The notes below the pieces were generated by a model that had not been told where the DNA came from, did not search any database, and worked only from the letters and a program-made list of their open reading frames with translations. Source: an uncultured Pseudomonadota bacterium (GTDB lineage: Bacteria; Pseudomonadota; Gammaproteobacteria; Ga0077536). Taken from it: DNA of 38,352 nucleotides. The first letter of the stretch is position 1; each line of letters opens with the position of its first letter. The DNA lies in the NCBI GenBank assembly GCA_913047675.1, contig CAJWTO010000009.1, positions 1-38,352 of the forward strand. Reading direction: 5' to 3'. Shown piece after piece: positions 7,334-15,861 of the stretch. A program made the position numbers and the translations under genes.

Positions 7334-8587
7334 ATGAAAGATAGTTACTCGAAATTCTCGTCGCGGTTTTTGGGCGAGACGGGAACAAAACTCCTGATGG
7401 ATGATCTAGGCGAGGTCTCCACTAATCCGAGGTATATCAATCTTGGAGGAGGAAACCCTGCCCTAATTCCCGAGATGACGCGTCTCTTCCGAGAGTCAAT
7501 ACTTGAATTGGTCGATAGTGGAGAATTCGATAAGTTGATTTCTACCTACGAAAGTCCGCAGGGGAATGATTTGTTTATACGTTCTGTGCAGGAGTTTCTT
7601 GCAGACACGCTCGGATGGGATGTTAACGAAAGTAACATCGTTGTTACAAATGGGAGCCAGTCGAGCTTCTTTACGTTATTCAATCTTTTTGCGGGACTCT
7701 GCGTGGACGGAGTGAACAGAAGCATCCTACTTCCCATGACGCCGGAGTATATCAGCTACGGCGATCTTTTAGCCGGTGAAGATAGCCTTGTTTGTCATTT
7801 GCCCACAATAAATGATATCGATGACACTTTCTTCAAGTACAGTATAAATTTTGAAGATTTAAGGATCTCGTCAGAGATTGGAGCTATGTGCGTTAGCCGA
7901 CCGTCAAATCCCTCAGGAAACGTTATTACGGACTGTGAGATGAGCAAACTAATTGAACTGGCTGAAAATCACGAGATTCCGTTGATTATTGACAGCGCTT
8001 ACGGCCAGCCCTTCCCAGAAATTTTATTTAAAGATGTGTCACTACCGTTTTCTAAAGGAGCGATATACTGCTTTAGTCTCTCAAAACTCGGTCTCGCCGG
8101 TCTGAGAACAGGCATTGTTGTCGCTGAAAAACCAATAATAGACGCTATAAAGAGTATCAATGCGGTCACTAGTCTGTCAGTCAATGCAGTCGGTTCATTG
8201 TTAACTTTAAAGCTGATTACATCGCGCACAATTACGACTTTATCGCGGGATGTTGTGAAACCATTTTATCAAGCTCATCTAGCAGCAACGCTAGAGTTAT
8301 GCGGACAATATTTTAGAGATTTAGACGTGCGGATTCATAGACCTGATGGAGCCTTCTTTTTGTGGCTATGGATCCCAGATCTTCCCATCACATCAGGGGA
8401 ATTGTATCAGCGAATAAAAGCGCGGGGGGTGTTAGTCATACCAGGGAACTATTTTTTTCCGGGAGTATCAGATTCATGGGAGCATAAAAACCAATGCCTG
8501 CGACTATCGTATGCTCAAGATGTAGAATCTATTGAAAGAGGACTGAAAATAATCAGTCAAGAGATCCGCGCTGTGTTGAGGCGCTAA
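7334..8587 (+). CDS. avtA: Valine-pyruvate aminotransferase AvtA
   Basis: PLP-dependent class I aminotransferase interconverting valine/2-oxoisovalerate with alanine/pyruvate; cytosolic. The 417 residues match AvtA throughout: 'GGGNPALIPEM' near 38-48, 'YESPQGN' near 72-78, 'TNGSQSSFFTLFNLFAG' near 105-121, 'VSRPSNPSGNVITD' near 187-200, the PLP-binding Asp220 in 'LIIDSAYGQPFP', and the Schiff-base Lys251 in 'SLSKLGLAG'. The histone-deacetylase-like gene starts 8 bases after its stop, so the two are probably co-transcribed. Confidence 0.95.
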   Translation: MKDSYSKFSSRFLGETGTKLLMDDLGEVSTNPRYINLGGGNPALIPEMTRLFRESILELVDSGEFDKLISTYESPQGNDLFIRSVQEFLADTLGWDVNESNIVVTNGSQSSFFTLFNLFAGLCVDGVNRSILLPMTPEYISYGDLLAGEDSLVCHLPTINDIDDTFFKYSINFEDLRISSEIGAMCVSRPSNPSGNVITDCEMSKLIELAENHEIPLIIDSAYGQPFPEILFKDVSLPFSKGAIYCFSLSKLGLAGLRTGIVVAEKPIIDAIKSINAVTSLSVNAVGSLLTLKLITSRTITTLSRDVVKPFYQAHLAATLELCGQYFRDLDVRIHRPDGAFFLWLWIPDLPITSGELYQRIKARGVLVIPGNYFFPGVSDSWEHKNQCLRLSYAQDVESIERGLKIISQEIRAVLRR

Positions 8588-8595
8588 ACATAGAA

Positions 8596-9525
8596 ATGCA
8601 CATTTTTACCTCCGAGGAGTTTTCAGTGCCTCTTCCTCAGCAGCATCGTTTCCCTATGCAGAAATATCACATTTTGCGATCGTTGGTTGAGGAGAATTTG
8701 CTTGGGAGAGTCACTTTAGAATCTGCGAAACTGGCGAGTCTCAGCGATCTAGAGTTAGGACATAGCAAAGAGTATGTTGGAAAAATTTTGACCGGCAGTC
8801 TTACGAGGCGAGAAGTACAAAAAATGGGCTTTCCCTGGTCTGATAATTTAGTGTCCAGAGCGCGACAATCTGTTGGGGCTACACTGGCTGCAACACAATT
8901 TGCCAAAAAAGAGACTGTTTCGATCAGTCTAGCTGGAGGTACTCATCACGCTAGGTACGAACAAGCTTCAGGATTTTGCTTATTTAATGATGTTGCAATA
9001 GCGACAATCCGTGAGCTTGAAACAAACAGTAATTCTAGAGTTCTGGTTATAGATTGTGATGTACATCAAGGTGATGGCACGTCAGAGATCCTTCTTGACT
9101 ACGGGCGAGCCTATACATTATCGATCCATTCCGCTCGCAACTTTCCGCATAAGAAAGCCAATAGTGACTGCGACATAGAACTGCCAGACGGGACAGAAGA
9201 CGTCGAATATTTAGAAAAACTAAGTAATGGACTACGGAAGGTGAAAGAAGCGTTTGACCCATCCTTAGTATTTTTTAATGCGGGCGTAGATGTTCATGAA
9301 AACGACCGACTGGGTAGGCTTAAATTAAGTACAGAGGGTCTTCGCCAGCGAGACGCTATGGTCTACGATTTTGCCCGCGGTTGTTTGGCCAGTTTGGTCG
9401 CAGTAATGGGAGGAGGGTACAGTTCTTGTGCGACTCAGATCGCTGAGCTACATTATCAAACAGTGGCGGAAGCCTATCGGAGCTGGAAGTCAGTGAATAT
9501 GGATAGTGAGAAGCTAGCGAAATAA
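8596..9525 (+). CDS. Histone deacetylase family amidohydrolase (class IV-like)
   Basis: Zinc-dependent deacetylase-fold protein of 309 residues. The active site is intact: GGTHHA with the His117-His118 pair, GFCLFND near 126-132, DCDVHQGDG with zinc ligands Asp155 and His157, GVDVHENDRLG with the third ligand Asp232, and a late GGGYS loop with the catalytic Tyr. The start 'FPMQKYHILR' and the overall layout resemble the HDAC11-like (class IV) bacterial group. The natural substrate could be an acetylated or fatty-acylated lysine, polyamine or small amide; context does not decide. Co-directional 8 bases after avtA; its last 12 bases overlap the convergent sohB stop. Confidence 0.9.
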   Translation: MHIFTSEEFSVPLPQQHRFPMQKYHILRSLVEENLLGRVTLESAKLASLSDLELGHSKEYVGKILTGSLTRREVQKMGFPWSDNLVSRARQSVGATLAATQFAKKETVSISLAGGTHHARYEQASGFCLFNDVAIATIRELETNSNSRVLVIDCDVHQGDGTSEILLDYGRAYTLSIHSARNFPHKKANSDCDIELPDGTEDVEYLEKLSNGLRKVKEAFDPSLVFFNAGVDVHENDRLGRLKLSTEGLRQRDAMVYDFARGCLASLVAVMGGGYSSCATQIAELHYQTVAEAYRSWKSVNMDSEKLAK

Positions 9526-10497
9526 ATTTAATATGGATCTGACGCTAGGCTTTATTAGTCTCTCAAACGCGCTTTTCTTCCGTCCAGCTTTAATTTTATA
9601 AACGTCATGTGATAACACTCGCTGCATGATAACCTCATCGCTAGTAGCGATATCATCAACTAGGCCGAGTTCTCGTGCTTTAGTAGCAAACCAATGCTCT
9701 CCCGTGGCTATCCTATCAATATCAAGATTAGGACGAAACTTGATGACGAAATCTTTAAAAAGTTCGTGCGCTTCATCAATCTCCGATTGAAACTTAGTTC
9801 TACCCTCAAGAGTATTTTCTCCAAACATCGTCAGAGTGCGCTTATGTTCGCCTGCAGTGATCTGTTCATACTCTATATTCTTTTCTTTAAGTACTTTGTT
9901 AAAATTCGGGATTTGGGCGATTACACCGATAGAGCCAACAATAGCGAATGGCGCCGCGGACAACTTGTCGGCCACGCATGCCATCATGTAGCCGCCGCTC
10001 GCAGCAATACTATCGACACAAACCGTAAGCGTTATACCTTTATCACGTATTCTACTCAATTGAGATGCTGCTAGACCGTAGCCGTGGATAGTGCCGCCCG
10101 CACTGTTCAATATCACAATCACCTCATCATCAATTGATGCGACAAGTAGTATGGCAGTAATTTCCCGTCTTAACTGCTCCACTTGACTGGCCTTGATATC
10201 GCCTTCAAATTCGCAGATAAATACACGTTTTTGTTGCGTCGATTTGAATTTTTTTTTCCGAGAATTTTTGAGCTTTTTACGGTGTTTTGTTAACTCTTTC
10301 TTATCGGATAACACTGTCTCAAACGCGAGCTGAGAGTCTTCAAAGTTTGCGTTTATATGTTCTATAGTGATTCTATTGCCTTCGTTTTTATCACCACTTT
10401 TCCCTCTTATTATTAAAATGATCGGTAAAAAGAGTAGCAGAACAATTGTAAGTGTCTGGAGGGCAAAATAACTATAGTTCATCAAGTATTCAATCAT
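9514..10497 (-). CDS. sohB: SohB-like inner-membrane serine protease (peptidase S49)
   Basis: A 327-residue membrane-anchored S49 peptidase related to signal peptide peptidase SppA. A hydrophobic anchor covers about residues 12-31, followed by a charged linker very rich in lysine (about 66-90), then the ClpP-like protease domain with NSAGGTIHGYG near 131-141, the nucleophile Ser167 in DSIAASGGYMMACVAD, and the general base Lys219 in AGEHKRTLT. Length and layout fit SohB rather than the double-domain SppA. It overlaps the HDAC-like gene tail to tail by 12 bases. Confidence 0.93.
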   Translation of the reverse strand: MIEYLMNYSYFALQTLTIVLLLFLPIILIIRGKSGDKNEGNRITIEHINANFEDSQLAFETVLSDKKELTKHRKKLKNSRKKKFKSTQQKRVFICEFEGDIKASQVEQLRREITAILLVASIDDEVIVILNSAGGTIHGYGLAASQLSRIRDKGITLTVCVDSIAASGGYMMACVADKLSAAPFAIVGSIGVIAQIPNFNKVLKEKNIEYEQITAGEHKRTLTMFGENTLEGRTKFQSEIDEAHELFKDFVIKFRPNLDIDRIATGEHWFATKARELGLVDDIATSDEVIMQRVLSHDVYKIKAGRKKSAFERLIKPSVRSILNLFR

Positions 10498-10531
10498 TGG
10501 TTTGCCTTATGTTTTACCAGATATAACACGT

Positions 10532-11287
10532 TTAAAAGAAGAAAAGTTTCACAATAAGCGCTACAATAAAAATTCTAAACAGGGTCCTCACAGTTTGTTC
10601 CCCTTTTGAAATAGACAGCCTGGCGGAGAGCCAACTGCCGACCACAGATCCCGACGCCAATGTGAGCCCTGCTAACCAAAAGATTTGATTATGGATGTAG
10701 AAAATTCCTAGGCTACATAGCGATGCGGGTATTATCATCCGCATTTTATGCACGTTAGTTTGCAGAATATTTAATTTTCCGATTCCCAAGAGGGCGGCCA
10801 TTATCAGAAATCCGATCCCTATATGAATTACACCGCCGTAAAAACCAATAATAATTATTGCAATATATGTTAACGCTGGGTTTGATAACTTACCATCAGC
10901 TTGTTCAGGACCGTCGTGTTTGGCAAGCTTATTTTCGAGTTCTGTGGCCACCAGAACTAAGAGCATTACCGCGCCGAGTAATCGATTGAACCAAGCGCCG
11001 TCGATTTGTGTTCCCCAAATCGCACCTAAGATGCTTCCGGGAACGAGACAGAGCGAGAGAAGGATACTTTCACGAAAGTTTTTGGCCCCAGATTTTAAGA
11101 ATGCTATCGACGCGGTTAGCGACTGGATGACGATACTAATTCTATTAGTACCATTAGCAGCCGGCCCTTCAAATCCTAGGAAAAGAAGTGCGGGTACGGA
11201 TAACAGCGACCCGCCCCCAGCTATGACATTAATAAAACCTGCTGCTGCACCGGCGATAGCGAGCAAACAGTATTCGTAGGCTAGCAT
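10532..11287 (-). CDS. TSUP (TauE/SafE) family membrane transporter
   Basis: A 251-residue integral membrane protein with the TauE/SafE signature at its N-terminus (GAAAGFINVIAGGGSLLSVPALLFLG, read here as residues 13-36 in two hydrophobic halves), a second related half beginning near residue 136 (IAIIIIGFYGGVIHIGIG), and about eight membrane segments. TSUP proteins export or import sulfite, sulfoacetate or other organic anions; no neighbour identifies the substrate. It is 34 bases upstream of sohB on the same strand. Confidence 0.9.
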   Translation of the reverse strand: MLAYEYCLLAIAGAAAGFINVIAGGGSLLSVPALLFLGFEGPAANGTNRISIVIQSLTASIAFLKSGAKNFRESILLSLCLVPGSILGAIWGTQIDGAWFNRLLGAVMLLVLVATELENKLAKHDGPEQADGKLSNPALTYIAIIIIGFYGGVIHIGIGFLIMAALLGIGKLNILQTNVHKMRMIIPASLCSLGIFYIHNQIFWLAGLTLASGSVVGSWLSARLSISKGEQTVRTLFRIFIVALIVKLFFF

Positions 11288-11410
11288 TTAAAGTCCTAAA
11301 GGTTTTGATTTGTTGAAGTTGGATTGTATACGAAGTTAGTGTGTGTGGGCATATGTGAGTGCCGAATTTGATTTTAGGAAACTTTTTCGAACAACGAGTA
11401 CAATAAAGAT

Positions 11411-11767
11411 ATGGAAATTTTTGTTAAATTTGATTTTGCTGCGTCTCGTAGACTCACTAAACTCCCAGAGGCTCACCCGTGTAGCCGGGTACACGGACAC
11501 ACATTTGAAGTGCAAATAACTTTAGTTGGAGAGGTAGATCCAAGTACGGGATTTATGGTTGATTTCTCTTTTGTTGAGCAGAAACTAGATGACGTTAAAG
11601 CGGTTGTCGATCACCGATACTTAAATGATATTAATGGCTTGGAGAACCCCACGACTGAAATCTTAGCGCAATGGCTATGGCAATATTTGTCCCGTGATCT
11701 GTCAACTTTAACAACGATCAGTGTTCAGGAACATTATTCTCGAGGAGTGACTTATAGGGGCGACTAA
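11411..11767 (+). CDS. queD: 6-carboxytetrahydropterin synthase QueD homologue with a changed zinc ligand
   Basis: A 118-residue T-fold protein of the QueD/PTPS family, which makes 6-carboxytetrahydropterin for queuosine biosynthesis. It retains the catalytic Cys in HPCSRVHGH (near residue 25), the two HxH zinc ligands, DHRYLND with the Asp-His pair, GLENPTTE and the final VQEH.....YRGD. However, the first zinc ligand of canonical QueD (…AAHRL) is Arg13 here (FDFAASRRL). This may mark a variant subgroup or altered metal binding. No other queuosine gene is nearby. The stop is followed by the convergent SDR gene. Confidence 0.85.
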   Translation: MEIFVKFDFAASRRLTKLPEAHPCSRVHGHTFEVQITLVGEVDPSTGFMVDFSFVEQKLDDVKAVVDHRYLNDINGLENPTTEILAQWLWQYLSRDLSTLTTISVQEHYSRGVTYRGD

Positions 11768-11780
11768 GGCGGAATGCTAC

Positions 11781-12602
11781 TTAATTAGGCATTGGATGCC
11801 AGCCTGCGTCGGCCCATAATTGACCACTGACTGCTGAGTTTCTTATTAAAAACGATATAGCATCTGCTATCTCTTCCGGTCGGATTAGACGCTTGATTTG
11901 GGTTGCAGGAATTATTTCTGAATCGATATATTCGTTACCTAGCGCTCTGACCATTGGCGTATCGGTAAACCCCGGGTGTAGGACTGCACACCGAATACCG
12001 TAGAATATGGCTTCTTTCATTAAGGTTGAAGCCGCGCCTTCCAGTCCAACTTTTGTAGAAGCGTAAGCAATTTGACCCTTGTTGCCTTGCGACGATACTG
12101 AGCCAATAAATATTACTACTCCTTGCGTCCCCTCGTTAGGGGTCCATTTTTTTAATCCTCTGCTAAAGCGACTCTCAGCGAGTTGGGCAACCATTTCTAG
12201 TGCCCAATAGGTTGGGGCTATTAAGTTCACCTCAACTACTTGGCGAAAATTTTCAATTGGGTAAATATTCGCGGTGCCTTTTTCCTTATTTAGCTTTACA
12301 GCTAAGGCGTCTCTAGTTATCCCAGCGGCAGGAACACAGATGTTTACCGCGCCATAATTCTCTCGCATATGATTAAATACATGTTTTCTAAAATCATGAT
12401 CTGTCGCATCGCCTTGGAAAGGAATCGCTATTGTGTTTCCTCTCATCCTATTTAGCTCTTTCGCTAGCTCCACTATCCCATCGGATAAATCGACTAGCGC
12501 GATCGCCGCAATTTTATGTTTCTGGAGCTCAATTGCCGCAGCCCGACCAATGCCGCTGGCAGCGCCTGTAATAATTCCTATTTTACCTTCAATGTCCACC
12601 AA
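11781..12602 (-). CDS. Short-chain dehydrogenase/reductase, FabG-like
   Basis: A 273-residue classical SDR. The cofactor loop TGAASGIG lies at residues 12-19, an acidic VDLSD follows beta-2 (suggesting NAD(H) preference), the usual NNAG is CVPAAG near 89-94, and the catalytic Ser168, Tyr180 and Lys184 (YASTK) are present with the 'HPGFTDTPMV' post-catalytic loop. The relationship is to 3-oxoacyl-ACP reductase or hydroxyacyl-CoA dehydrogenase type SDRs; the exact substrate is undetermined. A small insertion with 'LNKEKGTANIYPIENF' (about 104-119) is present. It lies 75 bases downstream of the LolC/E gene on the same strand. Confidence 0.85.
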   Translation of the reverse strand: MVDIEGKIGIITGAASGIGRAAAIELQKHKIAAIALVDLSDGIVELAKELNRMRGNTIAIPFQGDATDHDFRKHVFNHMRENYGAVNICVPAAGITRDALAVKLNKEKGTANIYPIENFRQVVEVNLIAPTYWALEMVAQLAESRFSRGLKKWTPNEGTQGVVIFIGSVSSQGNKGQIAYASTKVGLEGAASTLMKEAIFYGIRCAVLHPGFTDTPMVRALGNEYIDSEIIPATQIKRLIRPEEIADAISFLIRNSAVSGQLWADAGWHPMPN

Positions 12603-12677
12603 TCACCCTATTTTGTTTCAAACTCAGACCGGCATTATAGTCTTAAGATTGTGCAGTGCAACGTAAATTAACAGTCG

Positions 12678-13931
12678 CTAGTTTTCCGACCCCATGACTT
12701 CCACCGGGCGTACTGATGAAGCCCGATAGGCGGGATAGAGAGATGCGATAATGGTGAGGAGCAAACATGACAGAAAAATTACCGCGACATCTGATACCCG
12801 TATCCAGGTAGGTAGGTGGTCTATCAGGTAAACGTCTGGGTTTATTAACTGCCGACCTAAGAGGGCGCCAAGTATCTCAACTATGCTATTTGCATGTAAG
12901 GAAAGCAGTAGCCCGAGAAAGACTCCAAGAAATGCTCCCAGGAGACCAATAATTATTCCGTGTAGTAAGAATACTAGAGCTACTCGTAATTTGGTTGCAC
13001 CCAAGCTTTTTAGAATACCGATAGCCCCTGCTTTTTTATGCACCGTGAGAAGAACATTGCTAGCGATACTGAATGACGAAATAGCTACTATCAGCATAAG
13101 GACCACAAATAGAATTCGTTTTTGTGATTGGATTGCCTGAAAGAATTGGTAGTTGTACTCAGTCCAATCGATGATAGAGAGGTCGGCAGATATAGATTGA
13201 GTGATTTGTCGCAGGATATCTGGAGCATTTTCAGCCGAGACTAATTTTACTCGGAAGCCTGAGATACCTTCTTTCGTTAAGAACAACCTTTGCGCCGTAT
13301 ATAAGCTGGTCATTAGAATGCGATTATCGTAATCCGCCATCCCAGTATCGATCAATCCTATTACTTGGAGCTTTTTAAATGCGGGCGATATAAAATTACC
13401 GCGCTCATCCCATCGAGGAATCATAATGGATAAGTCGTCTCCGATAGAAAGCTGCAGGTCTGAAGCGAGTCCCTCTCCGATTAACACCGTATCCTCTCTA
13501 TTATTAAGCGATTTGTACGCTCCGTTTCGTGAGAATTTTTCGATATTTGTAACGCGGTCCTCTAAGTTGGGAATGATACCTTCCACCATCACGCTTTTAA
13601 TTTTTCCGTTTGTGTTTACCATTGCCCCTTGACTAATGAAGGGTGAGGTTGCTCGAATCATCTTAGTTTTATCAATCTGCGTCTGAACTGATTCCCAGTT
13701 GTCTAGGTTACCTGTTCGATCAAATAGAATTCCGTGAGAGCTGATACCAATTGCGTAACGACGCACTTCTTTTTCAAAGCCATTCATAGTTGACATCACG
13801 ACAATTAGCGCGGCAACACCGAGCACTACACCAGAAATAGACATTAAAACGGTGAGAGAGACGAGGCCTTTTTTGTCCGGCCGAAGTAGGCCTATTGCGA
13901 TGAATACTACCGACTGAGCATTGCTATTCAT
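12678..13931 (-). CDS. LolC/LolE family lipoprotein-releasing ABC permease
   Basis: A 417-residue inner-membrane permease of the MacB/FtsX superfamily that, with the LolD ATPase, extracts lipoproteins from the inner membrane for transfer to LolA. An N-terminal membrane helix lies within about 24-47 and reads on into the conserved VMSTMNGFEKEVR; a periplasmic domain follows (about 50-265), then three C-terminal helices near 270-292, 315-345 and 375-400, the latter closing with 'SLYPAYRASSVRPVEVMGSE', a LolC/E hallmark. Whether it is LolC, LolE or the hybrid LolF type cannot be fixed. No LolD or second permease is adjacent, which is unusual. Confidence 0.88.
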   Translation of the reverse strand: MNSNAQSVVFIAIGLLRPDKKGLVSLTVLMSISGVVLGVAALIVVMSTMNGFEKEVRRYAIGISSHGILFDRTGNLDNWESVQTQIDKTKMIRATSPFISQGAMVNTNGKIKSVMVEGIIPNLEDRVTNIEKFSRNGAYKSLNNREDTVLIGEGLASDLQLSIGDDLSIMIPRWDERGNFISPAFKKLQVIGLIDTGMADYDNRILMTSLYTAQRLFLTKEGISGFRVKLVSAENAPDILRQITQSISADLSIIDWTEYNYQFFQAIQSQKRILFVVLMLIVAISSFSIASNVLLTVHKKAGAIGILKSLGATKLRVALVFLLHGIIIGLLGAFLGVFLGLLLSLHANSIVEILGALLGRQLINPDVYLIDHLPTWIRVSDVAVIFLSCLLLTIIASLYPAYRASSVRPVEVMGSEN

Positions 13932-13949
13932 ATTGACCGTTCTTTACGA

Positions 13950-14306
13950 CTACCTCGACGCATAGCGTTCTAAAGTTTCGAGGGGTACTAAGTCTAAGAC
14001 GGATTGATCAGTAGCCTCTAAATCTACGGTCACCATCAATCCCGCGTTTTTGGCCTCGATCCAGCGAGATAGACAAACACACCAGCGGTCACCAGGCAGC
14101 AATCCAGGGAAGCCAATTTGCAATTGGGGAGTGATGAGATCATTTCCACTTGCCTTTGAAAATAGTAAGAATTCTTCAGTCATTTCAACGCAGATGGTGT
14201 GTTCACCAAAGTCTTCGTCGCAGGCCTGGCAGCAGCCGTTTCTTAGGAATCCTGTAAGTGGATCGCTAGAGCATTTTTGAAGGGGCATCCCATAAATATT
14301 TAACAT
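13950..14306 (-). CDS. DUF2237 family protein
   Basis: A 118-residue soluble protein matching DUF2237: an N-terminal 'N.YG..LQ.CS..P.TGF.RNG.C' block, then 'CVEMTEEFLLFSKASGNDL.TP', 'FPGLLPGDRWCVCLSRW.EA' and 'LEATDQSVLDLVPLE'. It carries seven cysteines, several in the N-terminal third (C13, C25, C26, C29), suggestive of metal or redox chemistry, but the family has no established function. It is 18 bases upstream of the LolC/E gene on the same strand. Confidence 0.88.
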   Translation of the reverse strand: MLNIYGMPLQKCSSDPLTGFLRNGCCQACDEDFGEHTICVEMTEEFLLFSKASGNDLITPQLQIGFPGLLPGDRWCVCLSRWIEAKNAGLMVTVDLEATDQSVLDLVPLETLERYASR

Positions 14307-14450
14307 ATTACCCTCTGATCGAGCTTAAATTTGGTAACGCGATTATAGTCTATTTTTGAGGTATCATGTTTTACGATAACAAAATGCGCTTAAGCCTCGT
14401 AGAGGGGTCTGCGAATTTCAAATAAATATGACTATTATGAGGGATCTTTT

Positions 14451-15098
14451 GTGCCTAACGTACATTCAATTTCTAAATTTATTCCTAGTGAAACATTACC
14501 GGGTAGAGCCGATAAAATGAGATTAAACCCGCGACATCAGGTGCTAGACACGGATATATTACCCCCTTTCCCTAAAGCGATGTCCCTCATTTTATTTGGC
14601 ATGGGTTGTTTTTGGGGAGTGGAAAGGAAATTTTGGCTACTGCCGGGAATACATACTACCTCTGTCGGGTATGCAGGCGGCGTGACTCCCAATCCTACTT
14701 ATCAGGAAGTTTGCAGCGGACTAACTGGTCATACCGAAGTGGTGTGTGTGGTATACGATTCGAGTTCAGTATCTCATCATGAGTTGTTGAATATATTTTG
14801 GGAATGTCACGACCCCACACAAGGAATGAGACAAGGCAATGACAGAGGGTCTCAATACCGCTCAGCTATATATTGTGAAACTGAGGAGCAAGTCATTGCG
14901 GCATCCGATAGTAGGAACGATTACCAGGTTCGTTTGACTAGCGAGGGTTTTCCCACTATTACTACTGAAATATTGATCAATCAATCATATTATTATGCTG
15001 AGGAATATCATCAGCAATACTTAAAGAAGAATCCTAACGGTTACTGCGCTATGCAGGGCACTGGAGTCACCGTGCGCTCTGGAGATGACAGTTTGTGA
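14451..15098 (+). CDS. msrA: Peptide methionine-S-sulfoxide reductase MsrA
   Basis: Repairs oxidised methionine (S-sulfoxide) in proteins. The 215 residues match the long E. coli-type MsrA: an N-terminal extension, GMGCFWGVERKFWLLPG with the catalytic Cys53, VGYAGG..PNPTYQEVCSG, TGHTEVV, 'FWECHDPTQGMRQGNDRGSQYRS', and 'HQQYLKKNPNGYC' with the resolving Cys. It starts with GTG at 14451 behind a clear GAGGGA site (14439-14444). The downstream methyltransferase starts inside its stop (GTGA overlap), so they are translationally coupled. Confidence 0.96.
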   Translation: MPNVHSISKFIPSETLPGRADKMRLNPRHQVLDTDILPPFPKAMSLILFGMGCFWGVERKFWLLPGIHTTSVGYAGGVTPNPTYQEVCSGLTGHTEVVCVVYDSSSVSHHELLNIFWECHDPTQGMRQGNDRGSQYRSAIYCETEEQVIAASDSRNDYQVRLTSEGFPTITTEILINQSYYYAEEYHQQYLKKNPNGYCAMQGTGVTVRSGDDSL

Positions 15099-15844
15099 AT
15101 CAATCTTGGGATCCTAAATTATACTCTCGAGATGCTGCCTTTGTTTCTAATTACGGGACCGATCTTTTATCTATGCTTGACCCTGCAGAGGGACGAAGTC
15201 TTCTCGATTTAGGCTGCGGAGAGGGAGCGCTAACCGAAAAATTATTGTCGCTTGGTTGGAATGTTACCGGCGTTGACTCTAGTGAAGAGCAAGTGCGCGC
15301 TGCCTTAATGAGGGGCATCAGTGCAAAAGTAATGGATGGGGAGCATCTAAAATTTGACGAAACTTTTGATTATGTTTTTAGCAATGCGGCTTTGCACTGG
15401 ATGAAAAAACCTAAAAAAGTGTTGGACGGTGTTTGGAACGCTTTGAAGGCCGGAGGAAGCTTTGTTGGAGAAATGGGGGCGTGTGGGAACGTTGAAAGCG
15501 TAGTTCGCATAGCTAGTAATATTCTTATGGAAAAAGGATTTGATCCGAAAGAATTTAACCCATGGTACTTCCCCTCAGAAGACGAATATTCTGAGTTACT
15601 CATAGCTAGAGGGTTTAGCATCGAGAGTATCCAAACATTCAGGCGCCCAACTGAGCTTCCTGGAGACATCCTTGACTGGTTGACTATCTTTGCCCAGAGT
15701 TTTACATCCCCATTAAAAAATAGTCACAAGAAACAATTTTATTGTGAAATGAGGGAACGACTTAAAGGCCAGCTACTTTCAGACGAGGGAAAGTGGATCG
15801 TTGATTACGTTCGACTTCGTTTTAAGGCTTTTCGTTTAGTTTAG
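15095..15844 (+). CDS. Class I SAM-dependent methyltransferase
   Basis: A 249-residue methyltransferase with motif I LLDLGCGEGALTEKL near residues 36-50, an acidic residue ending beta-2 (VTGVDSSEEQV), and motif IV 'DYVFSNAALHWMKKPKKVL' near 90-108, the layout of trans-aconitate methyltransferase-like and related small-molecule enzymes. The substrate is unknown. It begins with GTG and overlaps the msrA stop by four bases; the enoyl-CoA hydratase follows 17 bases later, making a three-gene unit. Confidence 0.85.
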   Translation: MNQSWDPKLYSRDAAFVSNYGTDLLSMLDPAEGRSLLDLGCGEGALTEKLLSLGWNVTGVDSSEEQVRAALMRGISAKVMDGEHLKFDETFDYVFSNAALHWMKKPKKVLDGVWNALKAGGSFVGEMGACGNVESVVRIASNILMEKGFDPKEFNPWYFPSEDEYSELLIARGFSIESIQTFRRPTELPGDILDWLTIFAQSFTSPLKNSHKKQFYCEMRERLKGQLLSDEGKWIVDYVRLRFKAFRLV

Positions 15845-15861
15845 ATTTTGAGGGTAAGGAC

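Noticed and set aside
9694-10074. Plus-strand frame of 126 codons inside sohB
   Set aside because: Antisense to a well supported S49 peptidase gene; no supporting start signal.
11399-11404. TACAAT hexamer just before queD as a -10 box
   Set aside because: It would place the transcription start at the start codon, and no matching -35 element exists at normal spacing.
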